Of a DNA stretch of 64,000 nt, positions 9,386 through 18,820 are shown one piece after another. The DNA lies in NCBI RefSeq assembly GCF_001025155.1, contig NZ_AP012322.1, forward strand, positions 744,001 through 808,000, in the 5' to 3' direction. Under the pieces are notes generated by a model that was given only the letters and a program-made list of their open reading frames with translations, had not been told where the DNA came from and ran no database searches. The position numbers and the translations under genes were made by a program. Each line of letters starts with the position of its first letter. The first letter of the stretch is position 1. This DNA is from Bifidobacterium angulatum DSM 20098 = JCM 7096. Lineage in GTDB: Bacteria > Actinomycetota > Actinomycetes > Actinomycetales > Bifidobacteriaceae.

Positions 9386-11392
9386 ATGGAAAACAACGAA
9401 TCCAAGCTCGTTGCCATGCAGAAGGAGCAGGGTCCTCTGCTTGAGGTGAAGGATCTTGCCATCGACTTCACCACCGACAGGAACCGTGCCGTCCATGCGG
9501 TACGCGACGTCTCCTTCTCCGTCTACCCGGGGCAGTGGGTCGCCATCGTAGGCGAATCCGGTTCCGGCAAATCCACTTCGGCCATGAGTGTGCTCGGACT
9601 GCTGCCCGGCACCGGCCATGTGGTCGGCGGCTCCATCAAGCTCGACGGGCAGGAACTCGTCGGTCTGAAGCAGAAGGATTTCGATAAGCTGCGCGGCTCC
9701 AAGATGGGTCTTGTGCCGCAGGACCCGATGAGCAACCTCAACCCGGTGTGGCGCATCGGCACCCAGGTGAAGGAGGCACTGGCCGCCAACAACATGGACA
9801 TCTCCCACGAGAAGCGTTCCAAGTTGGCCAAGGCCCTTGCCGGTGACGAGGTCGATGTCAAGAACAACGACGACGAGACCTTCATCTCGTCCGCCGAACT
9901 GCCGGCGCTGCTCGATGCGGCCAAGGCCGCGATCGCCGAGGCAGGCATCACCGGCGAGGCCGCGGAACGCTCCCTCGCGTATTTCAAGGAGGAGTGGGTC
10001 CCCGGTTCCGAAACGCGTTGGCGTGTGGCCGACGATCTGATCAAGGCCGGTGTGAAGAACGACACCGCATGGGATATCGCCAAGAAGCATGTCACCGGGT
10101 CGACCATGGACGACCGTATCGCCGGTCTGCTGTCCGAAGCCGGTCTGCCCGATGCCGCGACTCGTGCCCGTCAGTACCCGCACGAGTTCTCCGGCGGCAT
10201 GCGCCAGCGTGCGCTGATCGCCATCGGTCTGGCCTGCCGACCGGAGCTGCTTATCGCCGACGAACCGACCTCCGCACTCGACGTGACCGTGCAGAAGAAG
10301 ATTCTCGACCACCTGCACATGCTCACCGATTCGCTCGGCACCGCCGTGCTGTTCATCACCCACGATCTGGGATTGGCCGCCGAGCGCGCCCAGCATATCG
10401 TGGTCATGTACAAGGGCCAGGTCGTCGAATCCGGTCCGTCGCTGGAAGTACTGCAGCATCCGCAGCACCCGTACACCAAGCGTCTGGTCGCAGCCGCCCC
10501 CTCGCTGGCATCCCAGCGCATCATCTCCGCCAAGGAGCACGGCGAGAACGCCGACGCACTGCTTGAGCATCACGTGGTGGGCGAGCAGAAGCTCGAAACG
10601 AGCGAGACGATCATCACCGTCGACCATCTGACCAAGGAATTCAAGCTTCCGCGCAAGAAGGAGATGTTCAAGGCCGTCGACGATGTGTCCTTCTCCGTCA
10701 AACGCGGCAGCACGCTGGCCATCGTGGGCGAATCCGGCTCCGGCAAATCCACCGTGGCCAATATGGTGCTCAAACTGCTCGAACCGACGTCCGGCACGGT
10801 CACCTATGAAGGCAAGGACATCTCCGGGTTCAAGGGCAAGGAACTGCTTGACTTCCGTCGCCACGTGCAGCCGGTGTTCCAGAACCCCTACGGTTCGCTC
10901 GACCCCATGTATTCGATCTATCGTTCCATCGAGGAACCGCTGCGCATCCACGGCATCGGCGACAAGAAGAGCCGTGTCAAGCGCGTGCGCGAACTGCTCG
11001 ACATGGTGGAACTGCCGGAATCCGTGATGGGGCGTTACCCGAACGAGCTATCCGGCGGCCAACGTCAGCGCATCGCCATCGCACGTGCCATGGCGCTCGA
11101 CCCCGACGTGATCGTCTGCGACGAGGCTGTGTCCGCTTTGGACGTGCTGGTGCAGGACCAGGTGCTGCGTCTGCTCAACGACCTGCAGGCTGAAAAGGGG
11201 CTGAGCTACCTGTTCATCACCCACGATCTGGCCGTGGTCCGTCAGATCGCCGACGAAGTGGTTGTGATGCAGAAGGGCAAGCTGGTCGAGCATGCCACCA
11301 CCGACGAGGTGTTCGACCACCCGAAGCAGCAGTACACGCGTGATCTGCTCGACGCCATCCCCGGCGGCAAGCTCCAGCTCGGTCTGGACTGA
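9386..11392 (+). CDS. oppDF: fused oligopeptide ABC transporter ATPase (OppD-OppF)
   Basis: One 668-residue chain carries both ATPase domains that many bacteria encode as oppD and oppF. Domain 1 has Walker A GESGSGKST at about 56-64, VPQDP near 110, FSGGMRQR near 268 and [12 protein letters not shown]. Domain 2 has Walker A near 449, VFQNPYG near 498, LSGGQRQR near 555 and VIVCDEAVSALD. In domain 1 the Q-loop to signature distance is about 158 residues, against about 57 in domain 2. An extra segment of roughly 100 acidic, helix-prone residues therefore sits in its helical subdomain. The ATG at 9386 follows AAGGAGG. The last aspartate of the DEP motif is replaced by alanine (DEA) in domain 2. 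Confidence 0.93.
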   Translation: MENNESKLVAMQKEQGPLLEVKDLAIDFTTDRNRAVHAVRDVSFSVYPGQWVAIVGESGSGKSTSAMSVLGLLPGTGHVVGGSIKLDGQELVGLKQKDFDKLRGSKMGLVPQDPMSNLNPVWRIGTQVKEALAANNMDISHEKRSKLAKALAGDEVDVKNNDDETFISSAELPALLDAAKAAIAEAGITGEAAERSLAYFKEEWVPGSETRWRVADDLIKAGVKNDTAWDIAKKHVTGSTMDDRIAGLLSEAGLPDAATRARQYPHEFSGGMRQRALIAIGLACRPELLIADEPTSALDVTVQKKILDHLHMLTDSLGTAVLFITHDLGLAAERAQHIVVMYKGQVVESGPSLEVLQHPQHPYTKRLVAAAPSLASQRIISAKEHGENADALLEHHVVGEQKLETSETIITVDHLTKEFKLPRKKEMFKAVDDVSFSVKRGSTLAIVGESGSGKSTVANMVLKLLEPTSGTVTYEGKDISGFKGKELLDFRRHVQPVFQNPYGSLDPMYSIYRSIEEPLRIHGIGDKKSRVKRVRELLDMVELPESVMGRYPNELSGGQRQRIAIARAMALDPDVIVCDEAVSALDVLVQDQVLRLLNDLQAEKGLSYLFITHDLAVVRQIADEVVVMQKGKLVEHATTDEVFDHPKQQYTRDLLDAIPGGKLQLGLD

Positions 11393-11424
11393 TCGCGGGT
11401 CTGCGGATAGCGAACGATTCTGCA

Positions 11425-11460
11425 ACGGAAGGCCGTTTCCCAGGGGAAGCGGCCTTCCGT
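11425..11460 (+). terminator. terminator of the oligopeptide transport operon
   Basis: ACGGAAGGCCG (11425-11435) pairs perfectly with CGGCCTTCCGT (11450-11460), and the loop can pair further. A short T run follows. It closes the operon before the exonuclease gene. Confidence 0.75.
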
Positions 11461-11498
11461 TTCGTATGTTCTCCCGTATTGCGGTTACGCTGGTCGCT

Positions 11499-12359
11499 AT
11501 GAGCATCACTATCACCACCTCGAATGTCAACGGTATCCGCGCGGCCAAGCGCAAAGGCATCGAAACCTGGGCAGCACAGCATACGCCGAATGTGTGGTGC
11601 ATGCAGGAAGTGCGTGCACCACAATCCGAAATCGACCCCATCTTCGACGAATTCGCCTTCGAATACACCACAGCGGGAGCCATCGACAGTCAGGATCGTC
11701 TGGACCGCACCAACGAGGTATGCCGGGTGAAGGGACGCGCCGGCGTCGCACTGCTCGCCGATCTGGACGTGACCGCCAGACGTTACGGCCTGCCGGGATT
11801 GACACAGGATGTGGATTCCGGGCGTTGGATTGAAAACGACATCACCACTCCGGCGGGCAACCTGCTCACCGTGGTGTGCGTGTACGTGCATGCGGGCAAT
11901 ACCGATGACCCGGTGAAGATGGAGCAGAAATACCGCTTCCTCGACACCATGCTGAACCGGATGGGCGAGCTGCGCGACGAAGCCGCCGATGGCGGACGAC
12001 AGGCCCTACTGTGCGGCGATTTCAACATCGCACACACGTCGGCCGACATCAAGAACGCCAAAGCCAACGAGAAGCATGCCGGCTTCCTGCCCGAGGAGCG
12101 TGCCTACGTGGACCGTTGGCTGGGGGAGTACGGCTTCGTGGATGTGACGCGCCGTCTCGCCGGCGACATCCAAGGCCCGTACACCTGGTGGAGCCAGCGT
12201 GGCCGAGCCTTCGACAACAACGTCGGCTGGAGGCTCGACTATCAGTTCGCCACTCCGGCATTGGCCGAAACCGCCGTTTCGTTCGACATCGACAAGGCAC
12301 CCAGCTACGACACCCGATGGTCCGACCATGCGCCGTTGACCATCACCTACGAGTTCTGA
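11499..12359 (+). CDS. xthA: exodeoxyribonuclease III (AP endonuclease)
   Basis: This is a DNA repair enzyme of the exonuclease-endonuclease-phosphatase fold that cuts at abasic sites and trims 3' ends. The family motifs appear in order: TSNVNGIR at the start, metal ligand Glu in MQEVRAPQ, GDFNIAH, WWSQR, LDYQFAT and the catalytic SDHAPL at the C terminus. The length of 286 aa is normal. The frame is open upstream, but the ATG at 11499 starts exactly at the conserved beta strand. TACGCT (11486-11491) lies 7 bases before it, suggesting a leaderless mRNA. Confidence 0.93.
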   Translation: MSITITTSNVNGIRAAKRKGIETWAAQHTPNVWCMQEVRAPQSEIDPIFDEFAFEYTTAGAIDSQDRLDRTNEVCRVKGRAGVALLADLDVTARRYGLPGLTQDVDSGRWIENDITTPAGNLLTVVCVYVHAGNTDDPVKMEQKYRFLDTMLNRMGELRDEAADGGRQALLCGDFNIAHTSADIKNAKANEKHAGFLPEERAYVDRWLGEYGFVDVTRRLAGDIQGPYTWWSQRGRAFDNNVGWRLDYQFATPALAETAVSFDIDKAPSYDTRWSDHAPLTITYEF

Positions 12360-12501
12360 ACTGGCCTAGCGCCACTGCAAACATGGCGCATCGCATCAGT
12401 GAGAACGGCACCTGGCGCCACGAATGAGGCCGCACGGCACGTTCGCAGCGTCAGGTGCTAGTCTTATCAACGGTTACACACGCATCGAAATGAGGAACCC
12501 C

Positions 12502-13371
12502 ATGGGACTATTCGGATTCGGCAAGAAGAAGAACAAGGCCGATAAGGCCGAGGCCAAGGTGGAGGACGAAGACGTCAAAGCCGCCAAGGCGGCGAACGCG
12601 GCGGCCAAAGCCGACAGCGAGCTTGCCCAGCATACCGCCGCCGCAGCGCTGCCCGAAGCCGCCAGCGACTACGAAGGCCGCGGCGACGAGCGCGGGCCGT
12701 GGGACGTGAACGACGAGAACGTTCCCGACTACGACGAATATCTTGATCTGGGCGCATACTATCTGCCGTTCCTGCAGCATATCGAGCTGCGCATCAAGGC
12801 GTCCCGCGCCACCCGTGCCGTGCTCGGATCCACCACCACCTACTACAACTCCAGCCTTGAGGTGGAGGCCTATGCCGCGCCCAAGACCATGGGACTGTGG
12901 GAGGACTGGCGTGAGGACTTCCTCGCCGCCAATCCGAAGGCCAAGGCCGTGGATGGCGTGTTCGGCACCGAGATCCTTCTGCCGGTCGAGGTGTCCGGCG
13001 GCAAGACGGTGCTCACCCGCATCGTCGGCGTGGACGGGCCACGCTGGATGCTGCGCGGCATCTTCTCCGGCACCGCGGCAAGCGACCCGGATAACGAAGA
13101 AACCAAGAAGCTCAACGAATTCTTCTCCAACATCGTGGTCGAACGTGGCGAGGAGCCGCTTGCCCCACGAGACCCGATCCCCATGCATCAGCCGGTTACG
13201 CCAGGCGAGCGCAAGGCCGCTGCCGCCGCATCCGGTGAAACGGAACAGGGCGAAGGCAAGGAGCATCTCAAAGACATCCCGAACCGTCCTGACGGCCCGC
13301 TGTCCCAGGATCAGCAGACGGAAGTCAAGACCACGCTGTCGCGCGGTCCGATGTTCTCCGAAGTCCGCTGA
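12502..13371 (+). CDS. DUF3710 family protein
   Basis: This is a 289-residue actinobacterial protein of unknown function. It has a Lys/Ala/Glu-rich N-terminal segment of about 55 residues (MGLFGFGKKKNKADK onward), then an acidic GPWDVNDENVPDYDEYLDLGA motif and a globular beta-rich domain containing RWMLRGIFSG. These are typical of DUF3710 proteins. GAGGAA nine bases upstream supports the ATG at 12502. It is the first gene of a tight cluster with a DUF3159 membrane protein (2 bases downstream) and a TrmA-like methyltransferase. This neighbourhood recurs in actinobacteria, but its joint purpose is not known to me. Confidence 0.85.
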   Translation: MGLFGFGKKKNKADKAEAKVEDEDVKAAKAANAAAKADSELAQHTAAAALPEAASDYEGRGDERGPWDVNDENVPDYDEYLDLGAYYLPFLQHIELRIKASRATRAVLGSTTTYYNSSLEVEAYAAPKTMGLWEDWREDFLAANPKAKAVDGVFGTEILLPVEVSGGKTVLTRIVGVDGPRWMLRGIFSGTAASDPDNEETKKLNEFFSNIVVERGEEPLAPRDPIPMHQPVTPGERKAAAAASGETEQGEGKEHLKDIPNRPDGPLSQDQQTEVKTTLSRGPMFSEVR

Positions 13372-13373
13372 AT

Positions 13374-14132
13374 ATGGCAGAACGCAGACCCTCCAGCAGC
13401 GGCACCGGTCTCAAAGCGCTCGCCACCGCCGGTGAAGGCGACGACTTCTCCGTCATTGCAGCCATCGGCGGCGTACGCGGCGTGGTGGAATCCATGCTTC
13501 CCGGTGTCGTGTTCGTAGTACTGTTCGTCGTCACCCAGAACCTCGATCTCACCATTGGTGTCTCCGCGGCCCTGGCCCTGGCTCAAGTGGTTCTTCGGCT
13601 GCTGCAACGCCAGTCCGTGATGGGTGCCTTGAGCGGTCTGGTAGCCGTGGGCATCTGCCTGATCTGGGCGTGGAAATCCCACGAGGCCCGCGACTACTAC
13701 ATGTTCGGCTTCCTTACCAATGCAATATATGCTACCGTGCTGGGCGTATCGTTGATCGCCAAGGTTCCCGCCTTGGGCGTGGTCATCGAATTCATCCGTC
13801 AACTGCCGACCGAACATTTCAAGGCATGGTTCGAGGACTGGACCGGCGACAAGGCGTTGAAAAAGGCCTACACCGTCATCACCTGGCTATGGATGGCGCT
13901 GTTCCTGCTGCGTCTTGCCGTTCAGGTTCCGTTGTACCTGACCAACAATGTGGCGGCGCTGGGCGTGGCCCGGCTGCTTATGGGCATTCCGTTCTGGGCG
14001 CTCGCCATCTGGGTGAGCTATCTCATCATCGCCACGCCGATGCACAGGCATAGGATCGCCAAGGCGCACGCCGGACAGGCGGAAAACGGCGATTCGACCA
14101 TCGACACAGTAACGACAGTAAAGGACGAATAA
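13374..14132 (+). CDS. DUF3159 family integral membrane protein
   Basis: This 252-residue protein has about six hydrophobic helices. An early FSVIAAIGGVRGVVESMLPG segment leads into the first helix, and a conserved-looking WFEDWTGDK loop sits mid-protein; both fit the actinobacterial DUF3159 family. Function is unknown. It starts two bases after the DUF3710 stop and ends three bases before the next gene, so translation is probably coupled across the cluster. The C-terminal tail is cytosolic and polar. Confidence 0.85.
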   Translation: MAERRPSSSGTGLKALATAGEGDDFSVIAAIGGVRGVVESMLPGVVFVVLFVVTQNLDLTIGVSAALALAQVVLRLLQRQSVMGALSGLVAVGICLIWAWKSHEARDYYMFGFLTNAIYATVLGVSLIAKVPALGVVIEFIRQLPTEHFKAWFEDWTGDKALKKAYTVITWLWMALFLLRLAVQVPLYLTNNVAALGVARLLMGIPFWALAIWVSYLIIATPMHRHRIAKAHAGQAENGDSTIDTVTTVKDE

Positions 14133-14135
14133 ACA

Positions 14136-15413
14136 ATGCAGGCTGAGGTTCGTATCGAACGATATGCCGATCAGGGCCGTTGCGTGGCTCATATCGATGG
14201 GCGCGTGGTATTCGTGCGCTTCGCGTTGCCGGGCGAGCTGGTGCGTATCGAGCTTGATGAGCCGCATGATCGTGACGAGCGTTTCTGGACGGGCGAAGTG
14301 GTCGAGGTCGTGCAGGCCAGCGACGATCGCATGGAACCCGCGTGGGCTCTTGCCGGGCCCCTGGCTATGGGCGGGGGCGTAGGCGGCGCCGACCTGGTGC
14401 ATGTCTCCCTGCCGGGGCAGCTTACCTGGAAAGCGGTGACGATCAGCGAGCAGATGAAACGTCTTGGTCACGTGGACGTGACCGTGCCTATCAGCCGTGC
14501 CGACGGCGATGAGGAGCTAGGCGGATTGCATTGGCGTACCCGCATCGAAATGATTGCGGACGACAACGGCAAACCGTCCATGCGTCGGCGTGGAACGCAT
14601 GTGCGTGTGCCGTTGACCACCATGCCGTTGGCTACGAACGCATTGCTTGATGTGGCGGCGGCGAATGGAATCTGGGATGGCGGGTTCGAACCGGGGTCGC
14701 AGATTCGCCTGTCCGTTCCCGAGCCGCGTCAGGCTGTGGGGGAGAGCGATCATAGCGATATCGGCAGCAACTATGCGGTGCTGGTGGACGGCGAGTTGCA
14801 GGCCGGAACCCGCCAGCTTACGGAACGGGTTACGGTGGCCGGGCGCGAATTCTCCTACATGGTGGATGCCAATGGTTTCTGGCAGGTGCACCGTCAGGCG
14901 CCGATCGCCTTGGCCAATCATGTCATCGATCTGGTGCGTGGTGAAATGGATGGTGCCGTTTCGGCCGTGCTGTGGGATCTGTATTCCGGTTCCGGCCTGT
15001 TCACGCTTCCGCTGGCGACCATGATCGCCGAACGCACGCGTATGTTCAGCGTCGAAGGCGGTGATGCGGCGGTGAAGAGCCAGCAGCGCAATCTGCGTGC
15101 TTTGGGCTTGAACGATGTGGACGTGCGTTGCGGTGATGTGTCGCGTACGCTCGCCCATGTTCCCGCCCATCTGGCTCATCCGGATGTCGTGGTGCTCGAT
15201 CCGCCTCGCGCCGGGGCGCATGCCAAGGTCTGCCGGCAGATCGCCGAGGCCGGTGCGCGTTCGATCGTCTATATCGCATGCGATTGCACCAGTCTTGCCC
15301 GCGATACCGCCACGATTACCGGGCTTGGATATGAGCTGGCGGACATCCACGCCTACGACATCTACCCGATGACCCATCATGTCGAGACGGTGGCGTTGTT
15401 CCGCCGCGCCTGA
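14136..15413 (+). CDS. TrmA/RumA-family RNA (uracil-5-)-methyltransferase
   Basis: This enzyme transfers a methyl group from SAM to C5 of a uridine in rRNA or tRNA. The N-terminal 60 residues look like a TRAM RNA-binding domain (GRCVAHIDGRVVFVRFALPG). The C-terminal Rossmann methyltransferase has DLYSGSGLFTLPLA, DPPRAGAH and YIACDCTSLARD, whose first cysteine is the expected nucleophile. The Fe-S cysteine cluster seen in E. coli RlmD is not evident. The length of 425 aa is normal. The exact target (rRNA or tRNA position) cannot be told from the sequence. It is the third gene of the DUF3710-DUF3159 cluster. Confidence 0.87.
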   Translation: MQAEVRIERYADQGRCVAHIDGRVVFVRFALPGELVRIELDEPHDRDERFWTGEVVEVVQASDDRMEPAWALAGPLAMGGGVGGADLVHVSLPGQLTWKAVTISEQMKRLGHVDVTVPISRADGDEELGGLHWRTRIEMIADDNGKPSMRRRGTHVRVPLTTMPLATNALLDVAAANGIWDGGFEPGSQIRLSVPEPRQAVGESDHSDIGSNYAVLVDGELQAGTRQLTERVTVAGREFSYMVDANGFWQVHRQAPIALANHVIDLVRGEMDGAVSAVLWDLYSGSGLFTLPLATMIAERTRMFSVEGGDAAVKSQQRNLRALGLNDVDVRCGDVSRTLAHVPAHLAHPDVVVLDPPRAGAHAKVCRQIAEAGARSIVYIACDCTSLARDTATITGLGYELADIHAYDIYPMTHHVETVALFRRA

Positions 15414-15422
15414 CTGCGACCC

Positions 15423-16007
15423 ATGGCTAGAGATATACGATTATTGGCGAGGTGCATCGGCCTCGTGCTGGCGGCGTTGATGCTGGCATCCACCGTCTCC
15501 TGCGCCCCGGCCGGTGCCGCGGTGGGCGATGACCGTGCCGGCGATTCGTCGGTGCAGTCAAGTGGCGTGGAACGGGGCGACGTGTCCATTGGTCTGGTCG
15601 GCTCATACACCGCATCGGCTGATGACCTGGTGCTGGATGCCTACGATTCGGCTGGATTGAAGGCATCGTATGTGTCGTTGCGCGATACCGCCAGACCGGT
15701 GGCCGGCGCCCAGCAGGCCGTGAGGGATCTGGTGTCGAGGCAGGTGACGGTTATCGCTATCAGCGGAATCGATGCATCCCAGGACAAGCAGGGTTGGGCA
15801 GCCGCCCTACAGTCAGCCCGGCATGCCGGAATTCCCGTCATGCTCATCAATCCCATATGTACGCCAGCCGATACGCGCCTGTTCGCGGCTGCGCTCACCA
15901 TCAATGATCGTGCTACCGACGCCATGCCAATCGACAAGGCGACCATGCTGGTGGTTAACGACCGGCCGCACGCACGGAACATGATGGTCACCACGCTGAA
16001 GCACTGA
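15423..16007 (+). CDS. putative lipoprotein, single-lobe sugar-binding-like protein
   Basis: This 194-residue protein has a signal peptide ending in a lipobox-like STVSC, then a domain resembling only the first lobe of a type 1 sugar-binding protein. It runs from SIGLVGSYTA to SQDKQGWAAALQSARHAGIPVMLIN, the region of repeated strand-helix units. Complete family members have about 300 residues with a second lobe; here the chain stops soon after. No permease or ATPase gene is next to it. It starts nine bases after the methyltransferase stop and may be co-transcribed. It could be a truncated relic or a dedicated small sensor. Confidence 0.7.
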   Translation: MARDIRLLARCIGLVLAALMLASTVSCAPAGAAVGDDRAGDSSVQSSGVERGDVSIGLVGSYTASADDLVLDAYDSAGLKASYVSLRDTARPVAGAQQAVRDLVSRQVTVIAISGIDASQDKQGWAAALQSARHAGIPVMLINPICTPADTRLFAAALTINDRATDAMPIDKATMLVVNDRPHARNMMVTTLKH

Positions 16008-16054
16008 CAGGCCAGGCAAGCGAGTTGCCGCGGCCTTGTTGCAAAGCATTGCAC

Positions 16055-16104
16055 TCGGTGGGGTGATGTCGTGTCGAATCCGTTTGCGCGACATCATTCC
16101 ACCG
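16055..16104. promoter_or_regulatory. long inverted repeat upstream of the P-type ATPase
   Basis: The 16-base arms 16055-16070 and 16089-16104 are complementary except at two positions that would be G-U pairs in RNA; the loop is 18 bases. If the ATPase transcript starts at its leaderless ATG, this repeat lies at about -40 to -90. It could be an operator for the ATPase or a terminator for the gene before it. Confidence 0.45.
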
Positions 16105-16144
16105 GACGAATGCAGGTGTTGGATACCGGAGTAGGGTAGAGCAC

Positions 16145-18607
16145 ATGGAATCTGCAACAACCGTGACCATGCCAAGCTTGGACGAGCCTGGCTTGAGCAA
16201 ACAAGACGTCGCCGAACGTCAGGCGGATGGGCGCGGCAACGCGGTGAAGACATCATCGTCGCGTTCAATCGTGGACATCATCCGTGCCAACGTATTCACC
16301 CTGTTCAACGGCATCATCCTCGGTGCCATGGTACTGGTGCTGCTCACCGGCTCATGGAAGGACGCCGTTTTCGGTGTCGTGATCATCGTGAACACGGGCA
16401 TCGGCATCGTCACCGAATTGAAATCCAAACGCACCTTGGACAAGCTGTCCATCCTGGTGGCGTCGGACTATCTGGTGCACCGCGACGGCGCGGATATGGA
16501 GGTGCCGCACGACGACATCGTGCTTGACGATCTGCTGTGGATCCGTTCCGGCGAACAGGTGCCGGCCGACGGCGCCATCGTCGAGACGTGGGGATTGGAA
16601 CTCGACGAGTCGATGCTGACCGGCGAATCCCGTACGGTACGCAAGAAGGCTGGAAACGACGTGTATTCCGGTTCCACCGCGGTGTCCGGCATGGCGCTGA
16701 TCAGGGTCACCGCCGTGGGAGAGCATTCCTATGCGGCGAAGATCACCGCCGAAGCCAAGGTGTTCAAGAAGACCACCTCGGATTTGAACAAGGGCATCAA
16801 CACGATCCTGAAGGTCATGACCTTCATCGTGGTGCCGTTGTGCGTGCTGCTTGTCTGGTCGCAGATGAACGCGGTTGGCGGCTGGTCGCATGCTCTGGCC
16901 ACCGGCCAATGGCGGCAGGCCGTGGTTTCCGCCGTGGCCGGCGTGGTGGGCATGATTCCGGAAGGCCTGGTGCTGCTGACATCATTGAACTTCGCGGTTG
17001 CGGCCATGCGCCTTGCGCGCAAGAACACGCTGGTGCAGGAGCTCGAATCGGTGGAGACGCTGGCGCGCGTCGACTGCCTGAACCTTGATAAGACCGGCAC
17101 CATCACCGACGGTGGCATCGCGTTCAACGAGCTGCGGATGCTCGATGGCGATGAAGATGAATCGAACGCCAAGCAGGCCTTGTTCGACCTGTCGAACGAG
17201 GAGCAGCCGAACGGTACCGGCAAGGCCGTGCTCGAAGGGCTCGGTCGCGAAGGGTTCGCGGGCGGTGCGGTCCAGGCGCGCGTGCCGTTCTCATCGGCGC
17301 GCAAGTGGAGCGCCATCGTCTCTTATACCGGCACATGGTATATGGGTGCCCCCGAGGTCATCATCTCCGCATTGAACGGCGACTACGGGAATGTACTCGA
17401 CATGGTTACCGAGAACGCCAACGAAGGCAATCGCGTGCTGCTGATCGCCCATCGTTCCGGCCAGCCAGCCGAGGATTTCGCCGAAAACCCGCGACTTGAC
17501 GCCACAGCCAGACCGGTGGCATTGGTGTTGTGCTCCGAACGCATCCGCTCCGACGCCGAATCCACGCTCCAATGGTTCCGCGAGCAGGGCGTGCGCTGCC
17601 GCATCATCTCCGGCGACAATCCGGTGACCGTCGGCGCGATAGCCCGCAAGGTCAAGCTCACCGGCGATCGTGAACCCGTGTACATGGATGCGCGCGAATT
17701 GCCCGACGACATCGACGAACTGGCCAAGGTGCTGCAGAACGTGGATGTGCTGGGTCGTGTACTGCCCAATCAGAAGAAGGCCGTGGTGCAGGCCCTGCAC
17801 AAGGACGACCATGTGGTCGCCATGACCGGCGACGGCGTGAACGACGCACTGGCGTTGAAGGAAGCCGATCTGGGCATCGCCATGGGCAATGCCGCGCCCG
17901 CCACCAAGTCCATCGCGCAGGTCGTGCTGGTCGATTCGAAATTCTCGCACCTGCCCGACGTGGTGGCACGAGGACGCCAGGTCATGGCCAATATGGAACG
18001 CGTTGCCAGCCTATTCCTCGTCAAAACCGTATATTCGGCGTTGATCTCGCTCGGCGTGGTGCTCACGCAGATCCCGTTCCCGTATCTGCCACGCCACATC
18101 ACCTACCTGGGGGCCCTGACCATCGGCGTTCCGGCGTTCATCCTGGCGCTCGCACCGAACACACGCCGCTACATCCCCGGTTTCCTCAAACGCGTAGTGC
18201 TGTTCGCCCTGCCGGGAGGCATCGCAGTCGCATTGTCCGTTCTGCTGTCCACATGGCTGCTGCCGGGCATCATGCACTGGGATATGACGAATGCCGCCGA
18301 CCTTACCCAGCTGCGTGCGCTGAACGCCATCATCCTGTTCGTACTGGGCATTCTCGTGCTGGCACGTGTGGCCCAGCCGCTTACCGGCTGGCGTGGCCTT
18401 ATGGTGCTGGGCTTTACGGTTATCGGTGCGGCCGGTGTGGCCATTCCGTTCGTCAGGCATTTCTTCGCGCTGATCGTGCCGCGTGGCTCCACGCTGATGG
18501 CCACGTTGGTCGTGCTTGCCGTCTCCATCGCCATCTTCCTTCTCTGCGTGGGAACGGCGCGCGTGCTTGCCATGCGCAGGCAGGCCGGGAAGGCTGCAAA
18601 GGGCTGA
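16145..18607 (+). CDS. cation-transporting P-type ATPase, CtpE-like
   Basis: This is an 820-residue membrane pump that moves a cation using ATP. The P-type signatures are present in order: DESMLTGES (actuator domain), MIPEGL in the ion-binding helix, DKTGTITDGG (phosphorylated aspartate), a nucleotide-binding domain, and MTGDGVNDALALKEADLGIAMG in the hinge. PEGL in place of the PEGLP or CPC motifs of Ca or heavy-metal pumps, with a short N terminus, fits the actinobacterial CtpE group, whose mycobacterial member is reported to transport calcium. The substrate here is inferred. No ribosome binding site is visible; TAGGGT (16132-16137) is 7 bases before the ATG, suggesting a leaderless start. 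Confidence 0.88.
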   Translation: MESATTVTMPSLDEPGLSKQDVAERQADGRGNAVKTSSSRSIVDIIRANVFTLFNGIILGAMVLVLLTGSWKDAVFGVVIIVNTGIGIVTELKSKRTLDKLSILVASDYLVHRDGADMEVPHDDIVLDDLLWIRSGEQVPADGAIVETWGLELDESMLTGESRTVRKKAGNDVYSGSTAVSGMALIRVTAVGEHSYAAKITAEAKVFKKTTSDLNKGINTILKVMTFIVVPLCVLLVWSQMNAVGGWSHALATGQWRQAVVSAVAGVVGMIPEGLVLLTSLNFAVAAMRLARKNTLVQELESVETLARVDCLNLDKTGTITDGGIAFNELRMLDGDEDESNAKQALFDLSNEEQPNGTGKAVLEGLGREGFAGGAVQARVPFSSARKWSAIVSYTGTWYMGAPEVIISALNGDYGNVLDMVTENANEGNRVLLIAHRSGQPAEDFAENPRLDATARPVALVLCSERIRSDAESTLQWFREQGVRCRIISGDNPVTVGAIARKVKLTGDREPVYMDARELPDDIDELAKVLQNVDVLGRVLPNQKKAVVQALHKDDHVVAMTGDGVNDALALKEADLGIAMGNAAPATKSIAQVVLVDSKFSHLPDVVARGRQVMANMERVASLFLVKTVYSALISLGVVLTQIPFPYLPRHITYLGALTIGVPAFILALAPNTRRYIPGFLKRVVLFALPGGIAVALSVLLSTWLLPGIMHWDMTNAADLTQLRALNAIILFVLGILVLARVAQPLTGWRGLMVLGFTVIGAAGVAIPFVRHFFALIVPRGSTLMATLVVLAVSIAIFLLCVGTARVLAMRRQAGKAAKG

Positions 18608-18629
18608 CGATTTTCCCTTTCCTTTGCGT

Positions 18630-18667
18630 AAATCGTGTGGGAGCGGCTTATGCTCCCACACGATTTT
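18630..18667 (+). terminator. terminator after the P-type ATPase
   Basis: The 15-base arms 18630-18644 and 18652-18666 are perfectly complementary with a 7-base loop, and T residues close the stem and follow it. Bases 18668-18820 contain no gene and presumably hold the aconitase promoter and leader. Confidence 0.85.
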
Positions 18668-18820
18668 TCATATGCGCGAGTCGATATGGCAGGCTGCGCA
18701 TTGTCTCACATCTCAAACCGACACGCCAGAAGCGAAGTAACGTGGCCGTACCATTCGAAGTGTTATATCGACGGAGGTATCACACGAGCGTGTACCACCG
18801 CTTATCGCATCGGAGGGAAT

